Origin: Massilia aurea
GTDB lineage: Bacteria; Pseudomonadota; Gammaproteobacteria; Burkholderiales; Burkholderiaceae_D
NCBI RefSeq assembly: GCF_014200505.1
Contig: NZ_JACHBX010000003.1
Span: 558,001 to 622,000, forward strand
Direction of reading: 5' to 3'
DNA length: 64,000 bases
Shown: positions 1 to 7,955 of the stretch, piece after piece
How the letters are laid out: the number at the start of each line of letters is the position of its first letter
Numbering within the stretch: position 1 is the first letter of the stretch
Translations under genes and position numbers: made by a program
Notes under the pieces: generated by a model
The model's database searches: none
What the model was told of the DNA's origin: nothing
Seen by the model: only the letters and a program-made list of their open reading frames with translations

Positions 1-511
1 TGCCGCTGGCCAGGCCATTGAAACCGTCGATGATATTGACGGCATTGGCCACGCCGCCAACGGCAAACGCGGTGAACAACACCGAGAACGGCAGCCAGCC
101 GAGCATGCCGTCGAGCAGTGGCAAGCCCGTGTGCTGCAGGGTGACGCCCGTGAGGAACCAGCACACCACGCCACTGCCGATCGTGGCCAGCAGGCGGGTG
201 CGGACGGAGACAGTGCGGGTCAGGTCTTCGGCCAGGCCAAAGACAAAGGCTGGCAGCGAGGCAATGAGAACGGGCAGCAGCAAATCGCGCTGTGCCTGCG
301 GCAGGACGCTCAGCGCCAGCCAGAGGCCGGTCATGATGGCGGCGCCGCCGATACGTGGGGTTGGGGTGATATGGAATTTCTGCACGCCACGCGTTGCATC
401 AAGCGAGTAGCGGCCGTGCCAGCGTGTGGTGAGCACGAGCAGGAGCGATACGATCAGCGATGTGGCGAAGCCGATTTCGAGGCCGGCTAATGGCAGGTTA
501 TAAATACTCAT
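1..511 (-). CDS. Glycosyltransferase family 4, WecA/MraY-like (3' part cut off by window edge)
   Basis: Only the first 170 residues are inside the window; the gene runs off the left edge. The visible part is a polytopic membrane protein with hydrophobic segments near residues 8-25, 55-70, 78-95 and 105-150. It ends in the polyprenyl-phosphate sugar-1-phosphate transferase signature NAVNIIDGFNGLASG, with the Asp/Asn residues that bind Mg2+ and nucleotide-sugar in the MraY/WecA family. An early TPTPRIGGAAI segment also fits. Family members move a sugar-1-phosphate from UDP-sugar onto undecaprenyl phosphate at the inner membrane, starting O-antigen, enterobacterial common antigen or exopolysaccharide synthesis; which polymer cannot be told here. 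The start ATG at 511 is followed by MSIYNLPL. Neighbouring polysaccharide genes, if any, lie outside the window. Confidence 0.85.
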   Translation of the reverse strand, partial: MSIYNLPLAGLEIGFATSLIVSLLLVLTTRWHGRYSLDATRGVQKFHITPTPRIGGAAIMTGLWLALSVLPQAQRDLLLPVLIASLPAFVFGLAEDLTRTVSVRTRLLATIGSGVVCWFLTGVTLQHTGLPLLDGMLGWLPFSVLFTAFAVGGVANAVNIIDGFNGLASG

Positions 512-783
512 AGAACCACTTTGTTAACTCGTCAATTCTATCGCATTTCGGGTCATTTCTCCCCCAATCGTGTTGCTGCAGAGTTTCTCATGCAATTTCA
601 CTCATCATTAATAGTGATGTGCAAGCCCTTGATTGTGAACGACTTATTTGGTGATTTTAGGTACGTTGCGCTGCAACAATCAATAGTACAGATACTTCTC
701 CTACCATTTCTCCACAAATTGTTACACTTTTCTCTAGTGATATTTAGATAGATTTATTTCTTGTTAATCAATTGGAGCGAATC
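512..783. other. AT-rich divergent intergenic region
   Basis: Separates the leftward glycosyltransferase from the rightward exported hypothetical, so promoters for both should lie here. It is clearly richer in A+T than the flanking genes. I could not pick a convincing -35/-10 pair for either direction. A short open frame (521-751) lacks a ribosome binding site and resembles no known protein. Confidence 0.4.
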
Positions 784-1989
784 ATGGCGTGTCGATATTC
801 AACCGCACGAGCGTTCTATTTGATCGTCATGTTATGTCTGGGCGCCCTGTATTCTGCACATTCAAATGCGCAACCTTCTGCATCGTCCGACCTGTCCGAA
901 GCACGGGCGCGGCTGCAGGAAGCAGAAGCCCGGCAGGCAATCGCCGAAGCCGAGCGCGCCGAATTGCTGGCGCGCCTGCCGCTGGCGCAAACCAAAGCGC
1001 TGGGCGGCAGCGTCGATACGCGCGGTTTCGGCGCCGCCGGTCTGGCGCGTGCGTTCGACCTGACGCTCGAACTGGCAGCCGACGTCTGCCGGATGTTGCC
1101 GGCCGATCGCCTCGTCATCCTGTACGACCCGCTTGTCAGCCAGGGCATCGTGGTGGCACGCACCGTCGATGCCGCGCTGGTCCGCCAGGCGCAAGAGCTG
1201 GCCCTGCGCAACGCCGCGCTGCAACGCTACATCGAGGCCAGCACGCCAGCGGTCGCGCACCGGCGTAGCGCCCTGCTGCTGGCCTGGCTGAGCGCGCCGG
1301 CGATGATGCTGCGCGCCGGCGCCGACCTCGCTAGCCTGTTCAAGACCGACACCACGCTGGCCGGCACCGCCTACGGTGACGGCGCCCGCGCCCTGTTTGC
1401 CAGTGCCATGGCGCGTAGTTGCCCTGCCCGCCTGGCTGGCCTGAGCGGCGGCTATATGGGCGAACTCGACGTCACGCGCCATGCGGCGCTGCTGGAACGG
1501 GTGCGGCTGGTGGGGCTGGAACGCGCCACGCTCGCGCAGCACATCGATGCACTCGACGCACTGGCGGCCGGCGCCAAAGGCGAGCGCAAGAAAGAGCTCG
1601 CCGCTATTGCGGCCGCTGTGACGGTGCAGCTCAAGGCGGTCGACAGCTTTATCGACTCGCTGCGCGCGGGCGAAGCCAGCGACAAGAGCCCCTTGTTCAC
1701 AACGGCGCGCTATCTCGGCCAGGCCGAACGCAGCGGCGGCGCACTGGTGCTCGATGTCGACCTGCGGCTCGAAGGCCTTGCCATACAGCGCGATCGCCTG
1801 TTCACGGGCGAGCACCTGGCCTTGTCCGGCGTGGCGTTTCTCTGGTACCGGCTGCATGAACCGGATGGGCGGCTGGTGCGCGCCGATGCGCTGCGCCGGA
1901 TCAGCCGGCCGGTGCGCGTCGATCTGCGTGGCGTGCCAGATAATGACGGCTTCTGGGACGAACCCGGCGTCAAGTCCCCGCGGCCCTGA
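784..1989 (+). CDS. Exported hypothetical protein with coiled-coil N-terminus
   Basis: I do not recognise a family. The 401-residue product begins with a cleavable-looking signal peptide (basic MACRYSTAR, then a hydrophobic stretch, then an AHSNAQPS cleavage region). Residues about 35-65 form an Ala/Glu/Arg-rich heptad-like coiled coil. The rest is Ala/Leu-rich, probably helical, and soluble. The ATG at 784 was preferred over an in-frame TTG at 772 because TTGGAG just upstream serves as the ribosome binding site. The 3' end overlaps the convergent fumarylacetoacetate-hydrolase-family gene by 20 bases (1970-1989). Periplasmic location is inferred from the signal peptide only. Confidence 0.7.
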   Translation: MACRYSTARAFYLIVMLCLGALYSAHSNAQPSASSDLSEARARLQEAEARQAIAEAERAELLARLPLAQTKALGGSVDTRGFGAAGLARAFDLTLELAADVCRMLPADRLVILYDPLVSQGIVVARTVDAALVRQAQELALRNAALQRYIEASTPAVAHRRSALLLAWLSAPAMMLRAGADLASLFKTDTTLAGTAYGDGARALFASAMARSCPARLAGLSGGYMGELDVTRHAALLERVRLVGLERATLAQHIDALDALAAGAKGERKKELAAIAAAVTVQLKAVDSFIDSLRAGEASDKSPLFTTARYLGQAERSGGALVLDVDLRLEGLAIQRDRLFTGEHLALSGVAFLWYRLHEPDGRLVRADALRRISRPVRVDLRGVPDNDGFWDEPGVKSPRP

Positions 1990-2974
1990 GCGTCTGCTCG
2001 ATCGCCCCGAACAGCGATGCGCCCTTTTCGTCGAGCATCTCGATGCGCACCGTATCGCCAAAGCGCATGAACGGCGTGATCGCGTCGCCGCCAGCAGCCA
2101 TCTCGATCCAGCGTGCCTCGGCAAGGCTGGCGTAGCCCGGCGTGTGGCGCCGGGTCGCCCGGTTCGACACGACGCCAGCGCCGACAATCGTCCCCGCCGT
2201 CACCGGCCGCGTCAGCGCCAGCGCCGACAGCAGCTGCGCAAAATTGAACGTCATGTCCTCGCCCGCCTCGAGCGTGCCGACCGGGTTGCCATTGAGGCGC
2301 ACGCGCAGCGGCAGCGCGGCTTTCCCGGCCGCCCAGGCGTCGCCCAATTCGTCCGGCGTGACGGCCACTGGCGCAAACGCGGTGGCCGGTTTGGCCTGCA
2401 GGCCAAAGCCCGCCGCCAGTGTATCCGGCGCCAGGTTGCGCAGCGTGATGTCATTGGCCAGCAACAACAGGCGGATCTGGCCCAGCGCCGCGTCGGGCGT
2501 CGCGCCCTGGCGCAGATCGCCACTGACGATGGCCAGCTCGGCGCCAAAGTCGATGCCCCATTCTTCGCGCACCAGCACCAGATCCTGTGTGGGGCCGAGC
2601 AGCCCATCGGCTGCGCCCTGGCGCAGCTGCGGCGCGTCGCGCCATGCGGCCGGCAAGCTGCTGCCAAGGGCGCGCTGTTCCAGGTCGTGATGCTGCAGAT
2701 AGGTGGCGCCGCACACGCGGGCGCTCGCGCGCGGCAATGGCGCCATGCAACGGGTGGGGTCGAAGTCGAACGCGCGGCGCGCTTTGGCGTCGCCCTTGCC
2801 ATCGTTCAGTTGACGGTAGAGTGCATCGAGTTGCGGGGCAATGAAGACCCAGTCATCGAGCGCGGCGCGCAAGCTTGGCGCGATGCCGTCGGCAATGTGG
2901 GCAGTGGACAGGTCGCGCGACACCACGGCCAGTTGGCCGTCGCGGGTGCCGTCGTCGAGCGAGGCAAGTTTCAT
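1970..2974 (-). CDS. Fumarylacetoacetate hydrolase family protein
   Basis: 334 residues. Proteins of this family cleave or decarboxylate beta-diketo acids in aromatic-compound catabolism (fumarylacetoacetate to fumarate and acetoacetate, or 2-oxo-hept-ene-dioate type substrates), using a divalent metal in a mixed beta-roll fold. Visible hallmarks are the acidic metal-site segment GIDFGAELAIV near residue 165, the conserved NDITLRNL segment, KPATAFAP and a GAGVVSN motif close to the usual G[ST]GT[IV]SN. The N-terminal part (MKLASL.DG) matches the longer subclass found in many Burkholderiales. There is no adjacent hmgA or maiA to fix the pathway, so true tyrosine-pathway FahA is not claimed. 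It overlaps convergently with the upstream hypothetical. Confidence 0.85.
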   Translation of the reverse strand: MKLASLDDGTRDGQLAVVSRDLSTAHIADGIAPSLRAALDDWVFIAPQLDALYRQLNDGKGDAKARRAFDFDPTRCMAPLPRASARVCGATYLQHHDLEQRALGSSLPAAWRDAPQLRQGAADGLLGPTQDLVLVREEWGIDFGAELAIVSGDLRQGATPDAALGQIRLLLLANDITLRNLAPDTLAAGFGLQAKPATAFAPVAVTPDELGDAWAAGKAALPLRVRLNGNPVGTLEAGEDMTFNFAQLLSALALTRPVTAGTIVGAGVVSNRATRRHTPGYASLAEARWIEMAAGGDAITPFMRFGDTVRIEMLDEKGASLFGAIEQTLRAAGT

Positions 2975-3029
2975 GGGCGGGCTCGAAGAATCAAGCCCGC
3001 CATTCTACGGTACGGCAGGTGTGAAACGA

Positions 3030-4124
3030 TCAATACTTGACGATGACACCGACGCCCAGACTGCGCTGGAAGTAGTTGTAGTCGATCATGCTCTGGCCAT
3101 AGCCGGCGAACGCATTGACATAGCCCTTGATCGGGCCGACCAATGGGAAGGCCCAGCCGACCTGCACTGCACCCTTGTCGGTGCTGAAGTTACGGCGCAC
3201 GAGGGCCGAGACTTCATGGCCACTACCCATGCGGTAATTACCGGCCAGTTCGAAGCGACCCATGTAATCGGTGATGTCCGGGTTGTTGTCGTCTTCCAGC
3301 GATTCATTGACGCGCTTCCAGAGCTTGGCGGTCATGGTCAGCGGACCACGTTCCAGGCCGACCTGGGCGTAGTAGCGGTTCCAGCTGCGCGACAGGCTCG
3401 ACGACTGACCGTTCGACTGGTGCACGAAGCCCAGGTTCAGGAAGCGCACATTGATGCCGGCCAGCGCGAAGTCCAGTGGCATGACAGCCATGATCTCCGG
3501 CTGGTAATTGGTTTCGCGGAACGGGCTCGATGCCTTGTGGTTGGCCGCTTGCCAGAACGAATTCTGGGTGTAGCCGAACCAGACGTCGATCGGTTGCTCG
3601 AACAGGGTCTCGACCAGTTTCATCTTCACGCTGAGCTGGAATTCCAGTTCGGCCTTCGACAAGCCTTCGGCATCCGGATCGGTCGCCAGGAAGTCCGCAT
3701 ACGGCGCTTCGTTCGGGCGGTGGGTGCGGGTGGCGATCAGGTAGTTCGGGTGGTGCGGACGGAACTTGAACGCGCCGCGCTTGTCACGTGGATCGAGTTC
3801 CCAATGGCTGCTCAGCGTGTATTCAGCGGCGGCCTGGACGGTTGGATCGACGGTGGCGGTGTGGTCGACGGCGCTGTTCAGCGGTGCGTCGAACGCGCTC
3901 TGGGCGGCCACGGCCGGTGCGACGACCGGGGTCGATGCGGTGCTCGCGGCAGCGGCGCTGCCGGTGCTCGCAACGCGGTCGAAGCAGGCGAGGCGCTGGG
4001 CGCTGTCGAGGATCGGGGTGCATTCGGCCAGGGTGGCCGGCTGGCTCTGTGCCATGACTGGCAGCGCCAGCAGCAATGGAATCAGGGCGAGGGAATGGGA
4101 GAGGCGCGGTCGGTATGCGTACAT
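3030..4124 (-). CDS. pldA: Outer-membrane phospholipase A (OMPLA)
   Basis: 364 residues with a signal peptide (cleavage near ALPVMAQS). A low-complexity periplasmic segment of about 80 residues (Ala/Ser/Thr/Val-rich) precedes the 12-stranded OMPLA barrel. The catalytic triad of the E. coli enzyme (His142, Ser144, Asn156) aligns with His235 and Ser237 in HQSNG and Asn249 in SRSWNR, with identical spacing. OMPLA hydrolyses phospholipids that reach the outer leaflet when the outer membrane is disturbed; it is activated by Ca2+-dependent dimerisation. The N-terminal region also contains an ECTPI...RLACFD segment resembling the short cysteine-bearing motif found in front of several proteobacterial barrels. 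The C-terminus ends in an aromatic/aliphatic strand as expected for BAM recognition. The gene follows the pseudouridine synthase on the same strand after 154 bases. Confidence 0.93.
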   Translation of the reverse strand: MYAYRPRLSHSLALIPLLLALPVMAQSQPATLAECTPILDSAQRLACFDRVASTGSAAAASTASTPVVAPAVAAQSAFDAPLNSAVDHTATVDPTVQAAAEYTLSSHWELDPRDKRGAFKFRPHHPNYLIATRTHRPNEAPYADFLATDPDAEGLSKAELEFQLSVKMKLVETLFEQPIDVWFGYTQNSFWQAANHKASSPFRETNYQPEIMAVMPLDFALAGINVRFLNLGFVHQSNGQSSSLSRSWNRYYAQVGLERGPLTMTAKLWKRVNESLEDDNNPDITDYMGRFELAGNYRMGSGHEVSALVRRNFSTDKGAVQVGWAFPLVGPIKGYVNAFAGYGQSMIDYNYFQRSLGVGVIVKY

Positions 4125-4145
4125 GGTTATTTTTCTGGAAAATTC

Positions 4146-4259
4146 ATTCGTGCGACAACCGGTACCCGGACGCCGTCGAAACGGAGTGTCGCGGAAATCG
4201 GCTGACTATGTCGCACGAATATTGTGGTTAAGCATGTTCCGTTGTGAAATTTCCACAAC
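4146..4259. promoter_or_regulatory. pldA leader with a 12-bp inverted repeat and a 19-bp dyad
   Basis: In the gap between the pseudouridine synthase stop and pldA there is a perfect 12-bp inverted repeat (ATTCGTGCGACA at 4146-4157 and its complement at 4209-4220) separated by 51 bases. Next to it is a near-perfect dyad, GTTGTG...CACAAC (4241-4259). The large repeat would bring the pldA start region and a point 60 bases upstream together in the mRNA or serve as two operator half-sites. Function is inferred only from symmetry and position; no clear T-tract follows either element. Confidence 0.4.
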
Positions 4260-4278
4260 AGCATGCGGATGTGGTATG

Positions 4279-4995
4279 TCAGGCGGGCACGAGCAAATCC
4301 AGCTGTGCCTGGTCGAGGAAGCACCACTCGCCTTCTTCGAGTCCCAGCGCGGCCAGCGTCAAGCCGCCGATCTGGGCCCGGTGCAGCGCGCTGCAATGAT
4401 TCTCGGCAGCGGCCAGCATGCGCTTGACCTGGTGGTATTTGCCCTGCTCCAGCACGATCTCGATCAATTGTTCGCCCAGCTTGACGCACGACACCGCCTT
4501 CAATGGCGCCGGCTCATCGTGCAGCTGCACGCCAGCGAGCAGCCTGGCGACGAGTTCCTCGGTCACGGGCTCGGCCGTCGTGGCGTGGTACACCTTGGGC
4601 ACGTGGCGCTTGGGCGAGCTTTGCGCGTGGATGAACGGGCCGTCATCCGACATCAGGAGCAGACCGGTCGTGTCATGATCGAGTCGGCCGACCGGCTGCA
4701 CATCGCGCCAGGTGAATTGCTCTGGCAATAGGGTCAGCACGCCAGGATGGTGGCTCGGCTTGCGCGAGCATTCGAAGTTGGCCGGCTTGTACAGCGCGAT
4801 ATAGACGTGCTCGCGGTACGCCCACTCTTCATCGAACACGGTCAGCACCAGACCGTCCGTTTCGAAGGTGGCCTTGAAGTTATCGGCAACCTCGCCATTG
4901 ATGGTGACGTCGCCATCCTCGATCAGGGCGCGGCAGTACTTGCGGGTGCCGAATCCCTGCGATTGCAGGATGCGGTCTAGGGACAATTTACTCAT
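4279..4995 (-). CDS. rsuA: RsuA-family 16S rRNA pseudouridine synthase
   Basis: 238 residues from the ATG at 4995; an upstream in-frame start would add residues with no similarity to the family. The N-terminal S4 RNA-binding domain covers about residues 1-60 (SLDRILQSQGFGTRKYCRALI). The catalytic domain carries the pseudouridine-synthase motif GRLDHDTTGLLL, whose first Asp is the nucleophile, and the later KYHQVKRML segment typical of RsuA/RluB/E/F. RsuA converts U516 of 16S rRNA to pseudouridine. RluE/F-like specificity cannot be ruled out from sequence alone, but the S4 domain and length match RsuA. Confidence 0.85.
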   Translation of the reverse strand: MSKLSLDRILQSQGFGTRKYCRALIEDGDVTINGEVADNFKATFETDGLVLTVFDEEWAYREHVYIALYKPANFECSRKPSHHPGVLTLLPEQFTWRDVQPVGRLDHDTTGLLLMSDDGPFIHAQSSPKRHVPKVYHATTAEPVTEELVARLLAGVQLHDEPAPLKAVSCVKLGEQLIEIVLEQGKYHQVKRMLAAAENHCSALHRAQIGGLTLAALGLEEGEWCFLDQAQLDLLVPA

Positions 4996-5209
4996 GGGGC
5001 GAGACTTTACCAGAAGCGGTCCGGCGCGGACAGACTGACAATTAGAGCAATGTTTTTTAGTCAACATGCATGCCGCGATTCATTTGAGCAGCGTCAAGTC
5101 TGCAGAAATTCTTATTGATAGACTTCAACATGTTAGGAATCCGCCTAACGACCGTGATGGTTGTTTGCCATACATCAAGGTGCAATTCCGTCAGAGAACA
5201 GGACTGAAC

Positions 5210-5620
5210 GTGAACGATGATCTCGATCCCTGCTACGAAAAGCTGTCCCCGCATGAAGTGCATTGCGCGCGCCAGCGCCTTGCACGAGCCCATGCGGCGC
5301 TTTTTCCCACGCTGATGGCATTGTCGCGCTGGAGCAGCGGCGCCCGCCTGTTGCCACACGACGAACAGTTCCGGCTGCGTGCTGCGTGGTTTGCACGCGT
5401 CGGCGGTGACCATCAGGGCTGGCTCGAACGCGGCGGCTTTGCCCAGCATGACGATTTGCCACCCTTGCGCCAGCCCACCATGTGGCACCCGCCGCGCCTC
5501 GTGTCGCCCGTAACGCCCCATGCGGATGACAGCGTAACCGACCACTGCAGCGACAATGAACTGCACCACCCGTCACGCCGCACCGGCCGCGATGACGACG
5601 CCGCCAGTGCGGCAGCCTGA
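5210..5620 (+). CDS. Small hypothetical protein (uncertain gene)
   Basis: 136 residues, no family recognised. Codons in this frame have high third-position GC and the middle segment reads as a plausible helical protein (LSPHEVHCARQRLARAHAAL). The GTG at 5210 has a weak AACAGGA ribosome binding site seven bases upstream. The reverse strand is also open over much of the same stretch, so the coding assignment is tentative. A longer in-frame start at 5066 would include a low-GC N-terminus unlike the remainder and is less likely. Confidence 0.35.
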   Translation: MNDDLDPCYEKLSPHEVHCARQRLARAHAALFPTLMALSRWSSGARLLPHDEQFRLRAAWFARVGGDHQGWLERGGFAQHDDLPPLRQPTMWHPPRLVSPVTPHADDSVTDHCSDNELHHPSRRTGRDDDAASAAA

Positions 5621-5700
5621 CCTGATTCCTGCAACGCCCGTCACGGCAGCGCCAGCCGCACTCCCTGTCCACCAAAAAAAACACGGCAGCCTGGTCGGCA

Positions 5701-5807
5701 GACGTAGGGTGGGCGGCTGCGCCGCCCACGCGTTCAAACCAAGCGTGCTCCGTGATAAGCGAAGGTGCGTCGAACGCGTGGGCGGGAAAACCCGCCCACC
5801 CTACGTC
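5701..5807. repeat. Intergenic double-hairpin palindrome, copy 1
   Basis: A 107-bp element with outer inverted ends GACGTAGGGTGGGCGG and its complement CCGCCCACCCTACGTC. Each arm also folds on itself (GTGGGCGG with CCGCCCAC), giving two hairpins enclosing about 40 less structured bases. Read on the reverse strand it aligns with a second copy at 31846-31945. In that copy every GGGCGG is GGACGG and every CCGCCC is CCGTCC, so pairing is kept. It lies in the non-coding stretch beyond sppA. No transposase is attached. Confidence 0.8.
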
Positions 5808-5831
5808 CACGATCACGCCAGATCGGGCCCA

Positions 5832-5863
5832 CCAAAAGAAAACGACGGCCTGAGCCGTCGTTT
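5832..5863 (-). terminator. Intrinsic terminator, leftward
   Basis: A 9-10 bp perfect stem (AACGACGGC / GCCGTCGTT, loop CTGA) is followed on the reverse strand by TTTTCTTTT. It is the best terminator for transcripts leaving sppA, although about 200 bases past its stop codon. Confidence 0.6.
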
Positions 5864-5926
5864 CCATTCCCGCTGCGCGCATGCACGCGCCCGGGACAGT
5901 CTTACCGCGAGGAATAAAAATTCTCT

Positions 5927-5949
5927 CGAAAACCGCACAGGAGTGCGGT
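5927..5949 (-). terminator. Terminator-like hairpin downstream of sppA
   Basis: A perfect 7-bp stem ACCGCAC / GTGCGGT with a 4-base loop, followed on the reverse strand by TTTTCG. It is nearer to the sppA stop (about 110 bases) than the stronger hairpin at 5832-5863 but has a shorter T-run. The remaining bases between 5621 and 6060 show nothing else that I can support. Confidence 0.4.
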
Positions 5950-6060
5950 CGCCAGCGTTCACCGTCCGGGATCAATGGGCAAGCAGCTTGACTGATCCAC
6001 CGCAGCGTCGGCCACCGTTTCACTATAGCCGCATATTCTCTGGTTTCAAGGACAACATGC

Positions 6061-7062
6061 TCAGCGCAATTTGGGCACGGCGCTGTGATACGCCGCCCGG
6101 ACGGCGCTTTCACCCACCGACGCCCCAAATTTCTTCAGCACCCGTTCCGGCAAGCCTTCGTGCGCCGTGTAATCGACGATGTCTTCGGCCTTGACGATGT
6201 CGCGCGCCACGGTGTCGACCGTGCCGAAGGCATCGGCCAGGCCCATGTCGATGGCGCGTGCACCGGTCCAGTACAGGCCCGAGAACGTCTCGGGCGTTTC
6301 TTTCAGGCGCTTGCCGCGCCCGGCGCGCACCACCGAGATGAATTGCTGGTGGATCTCATTGAGCATCTCCTGGGCATGTTCGCGGTGCTTTTCCGATTGC
6401 GGGCTGAACGGATCGAGAAACCCCTTGTTTTCGCCGGCCGTCAGCAGGCGGCGCTCGACACCCAGCTTTTCCATCGTGCCCGTAAAGCCGAAGCTGTCCA
6501 TCAACACGCCGACCGAGCCGACGATCGAGGCCTTGTTGACGTAGATGCGGTCGGCGGCCGAGGCGATGTAGTAGCCGCCCGAGGCGCAGATCTCGTCGAC
6601 CACGACGTACAGCGGTTTATCGGGATAGCCACGCTTGAGGCGCTGGATTTCGTCGACGATGATGCCGGCCTGGACCGGGCTGCCGCCCGGGCTGTCGATG
6701 CGCAGCACGACGGCGGCCGAGCCGGGATCGGAGAACGCCTTGTTCAGCGACGGGATCACGGTGTCGGCCGCGCCGCTGCCTTCGGCTTCGATTTCACCAT
6801 TGATTTCGATCAGCGCCGTGTGGCGGCCGAGGTTTTCGGTGTCGCCGCTGGCGAAGTTGAAGTCGTAGTAGGCCCACAGGCCCAGCAGCGCCACGATCAG
6901 GAAGCCGAGCTTGAAGAAGATGCTCCAGCGGCGCGCAGAGCGGCGCTCCTGGACCGTGGCAAATACCAGTTTCTCGAGCGTGTCGCGCTCCCAGTTGCTC
7001 ATCGTCGGATTCGACGCGAGCCGGCTGTCGCCAGGTTGGTCAATGCTCGTATGGTCACTCAT
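6061..7062 (-). CDS. sppA: Signal peptide peptidase SppA, S49 family
   Basis: 333 residues of the short (36K-type) SppA. A transmembrane anchor lies near residues 45-65, after a basic cytoplasmic N-terminus. The catalytic serine is Ser161 in the CASGGYY motif; the family's general base is a lysine further along. The peptidase digests signal peptides left in the membrane after secretion and works as an oligomer on the periplasmic face. A GSVGVLMDSFGF segment and an ENKGFLDPFSP segment are typical. It is the last gene of a leftward run with rluC and the HAD phosphatase. In many relatives a Rieske-type gene sits between the phosphatase and sppA; the 143-base gap here leaves no room for it. Confidence 0.93.
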   Translation of the reverse strand: MSDHTSIDQPGDSRLASNPTMSNWERDTLEKLVFATVQERRSARRWSIFFKLGFLIVALLGLWAYYDFNFASGDTENLGRHTALIEINGEIEAEGSGAADTVIPSLNKAFSDPGSAAVVLRIDSPGGSPVQAGIIVDEIQRLKRGYPDKPLYVVVDEICASGGYYIASAADRIYVNKASIVGSVGVLMDSFGFTGTMEKLGVERRLLTAGENKGFLDPFSPQSEKHREHAQEMLNEIHQQFISVVRAGRGKRLKETPETFSGLYWTGARAIDMGLADAFGTVDTVARDIVKAEDIVDYTAHEGLPERVLKKFGASVGESAVRAAYHSAVPKLR

Positions 7063-7205
7063 AAAGTCGGAAGGTGGACGACGAAACGCCGTCCCCGCGC
7101 GTCACGCGCGGGGCTGTTCGTGCGGCAGTCAGTATATCTTGCCAGCGCCGTCGCGTACGGTCGGCAAGACCACCCGTACGCCACGGGCCGGCCGCTTCCC
7201 AGGCT

Positions 7206-7865
7206 TTAAGCGTGCTCGAGCAGCCAGTCATGCAGCTCCGGGATGTTCTTGGCAGAGAACAATGGCTGGCAGGCGTGAAGCTGACTGACCGGATGGGCGC
7301 CGAACTCGACCGCGATACCGGCGGCGCCGGCATTCGTGGCCATCAGCAGGTCGTGCGTCGTGTCACCGATCATCACCGTGCGTCGCAAATCCTGGCCGAG
7401 CTCGCGCGTCAGCTCCTGCAGCATCGCCGGATGCGGCTTGGAGAATGTCTCATCGGCGCAACGTGTGGCATCGAAGATCGACAGCAGCCCGGTCGCATTG
7501 AGCGCGCGGTTCAGACCAACCCGGCTCTTGCCAGTGGCGACGGCCAAAAAGTAGCCTTCGTTCGACAATGCATTGAGCATCTCGGGCACGCCCTTGAACA
7601 GCACCAGCTGGTGGTCCTTGGTCAGGAAATGGTGCCGGTAACGCTCGACCATGCGCGGATACAGCGCCGGCTGGATATCGGGCATCACCGCCTGCATCGC
7701 TTCGGCCAGGCCGAGGCCGATGACGTGCGCGGCCGACGAGTCGGTTGGCACCGGCAAGCCCAGGTCACGCGCCGCCGCCTGAATGCACTTGACGATGGCG
7801 GCGGTACTGTCCATCAAGGTGCCGTCCCAATCGAAGACGATCAGGTCGAATTGTTTTCTAGCCAT
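7206..7865 (-). CDS. HAD-superfamily hydrolase, phosphoglycolate-phosphatase-like
   Basis: 219 residues. HAD motif I is DWDGTLMDS near residue 12 (nucleophile and acid/base Asp), motif II is ATGKS near residue 113, motif III Lys is in FSKPHP, and motif IV is GDTTHDLLMA. An alpha-helical type I cap (residues about 20-80) marks HAD-IA. The closest well-known function is phosphoglycolate phosphatase (Gph), but many members act on other small phosphates, so no symbol is given. The ATG at 7865 gives MARKQFDLIVFDWDGT; a start five codons earlier is possible but has no better ribosome binding site. It lies 90 bases downstream of rluC on the same strand and is probably co-transcribed. Confidence 0.85.
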   Translation of the reverse strand: MARKQFDLIVFDWDGTLMDSTAAIVKCIQAAARDLGLPVPTDSSAAHVIGLGLAEAMQAVMPDIQPALYPRMVERYRHHFLTKDHQLVLFKGVPEMLNALSNEGYFLAVATGKSRVGLNRALNATGLLSIFDATRCADETFSKPHPAMLQELTRELGQDLRRTVMIGDTTHDLLMATNAGAAGIAVEFGAHPVSQLHACQPLFSAKNIPELHDWLLEHA

Positions 7866-7955
7866 AATTAGTGGCGGCAAGGCCGCCGGTCCCCTGTTGT
7901 TTTTTATTGGTGCGCGGTCGTGCTTGCGCGATTGGTTGCTCTGCGCCAGCCGGTG

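Noticed and set aside
5057..5569. Reverse frame of 170 codons opposite the small hypothetical
   Set aside because: Lower third-position GC and no ribosome site compared with the forward frame; kept only as a caveat in that entry.
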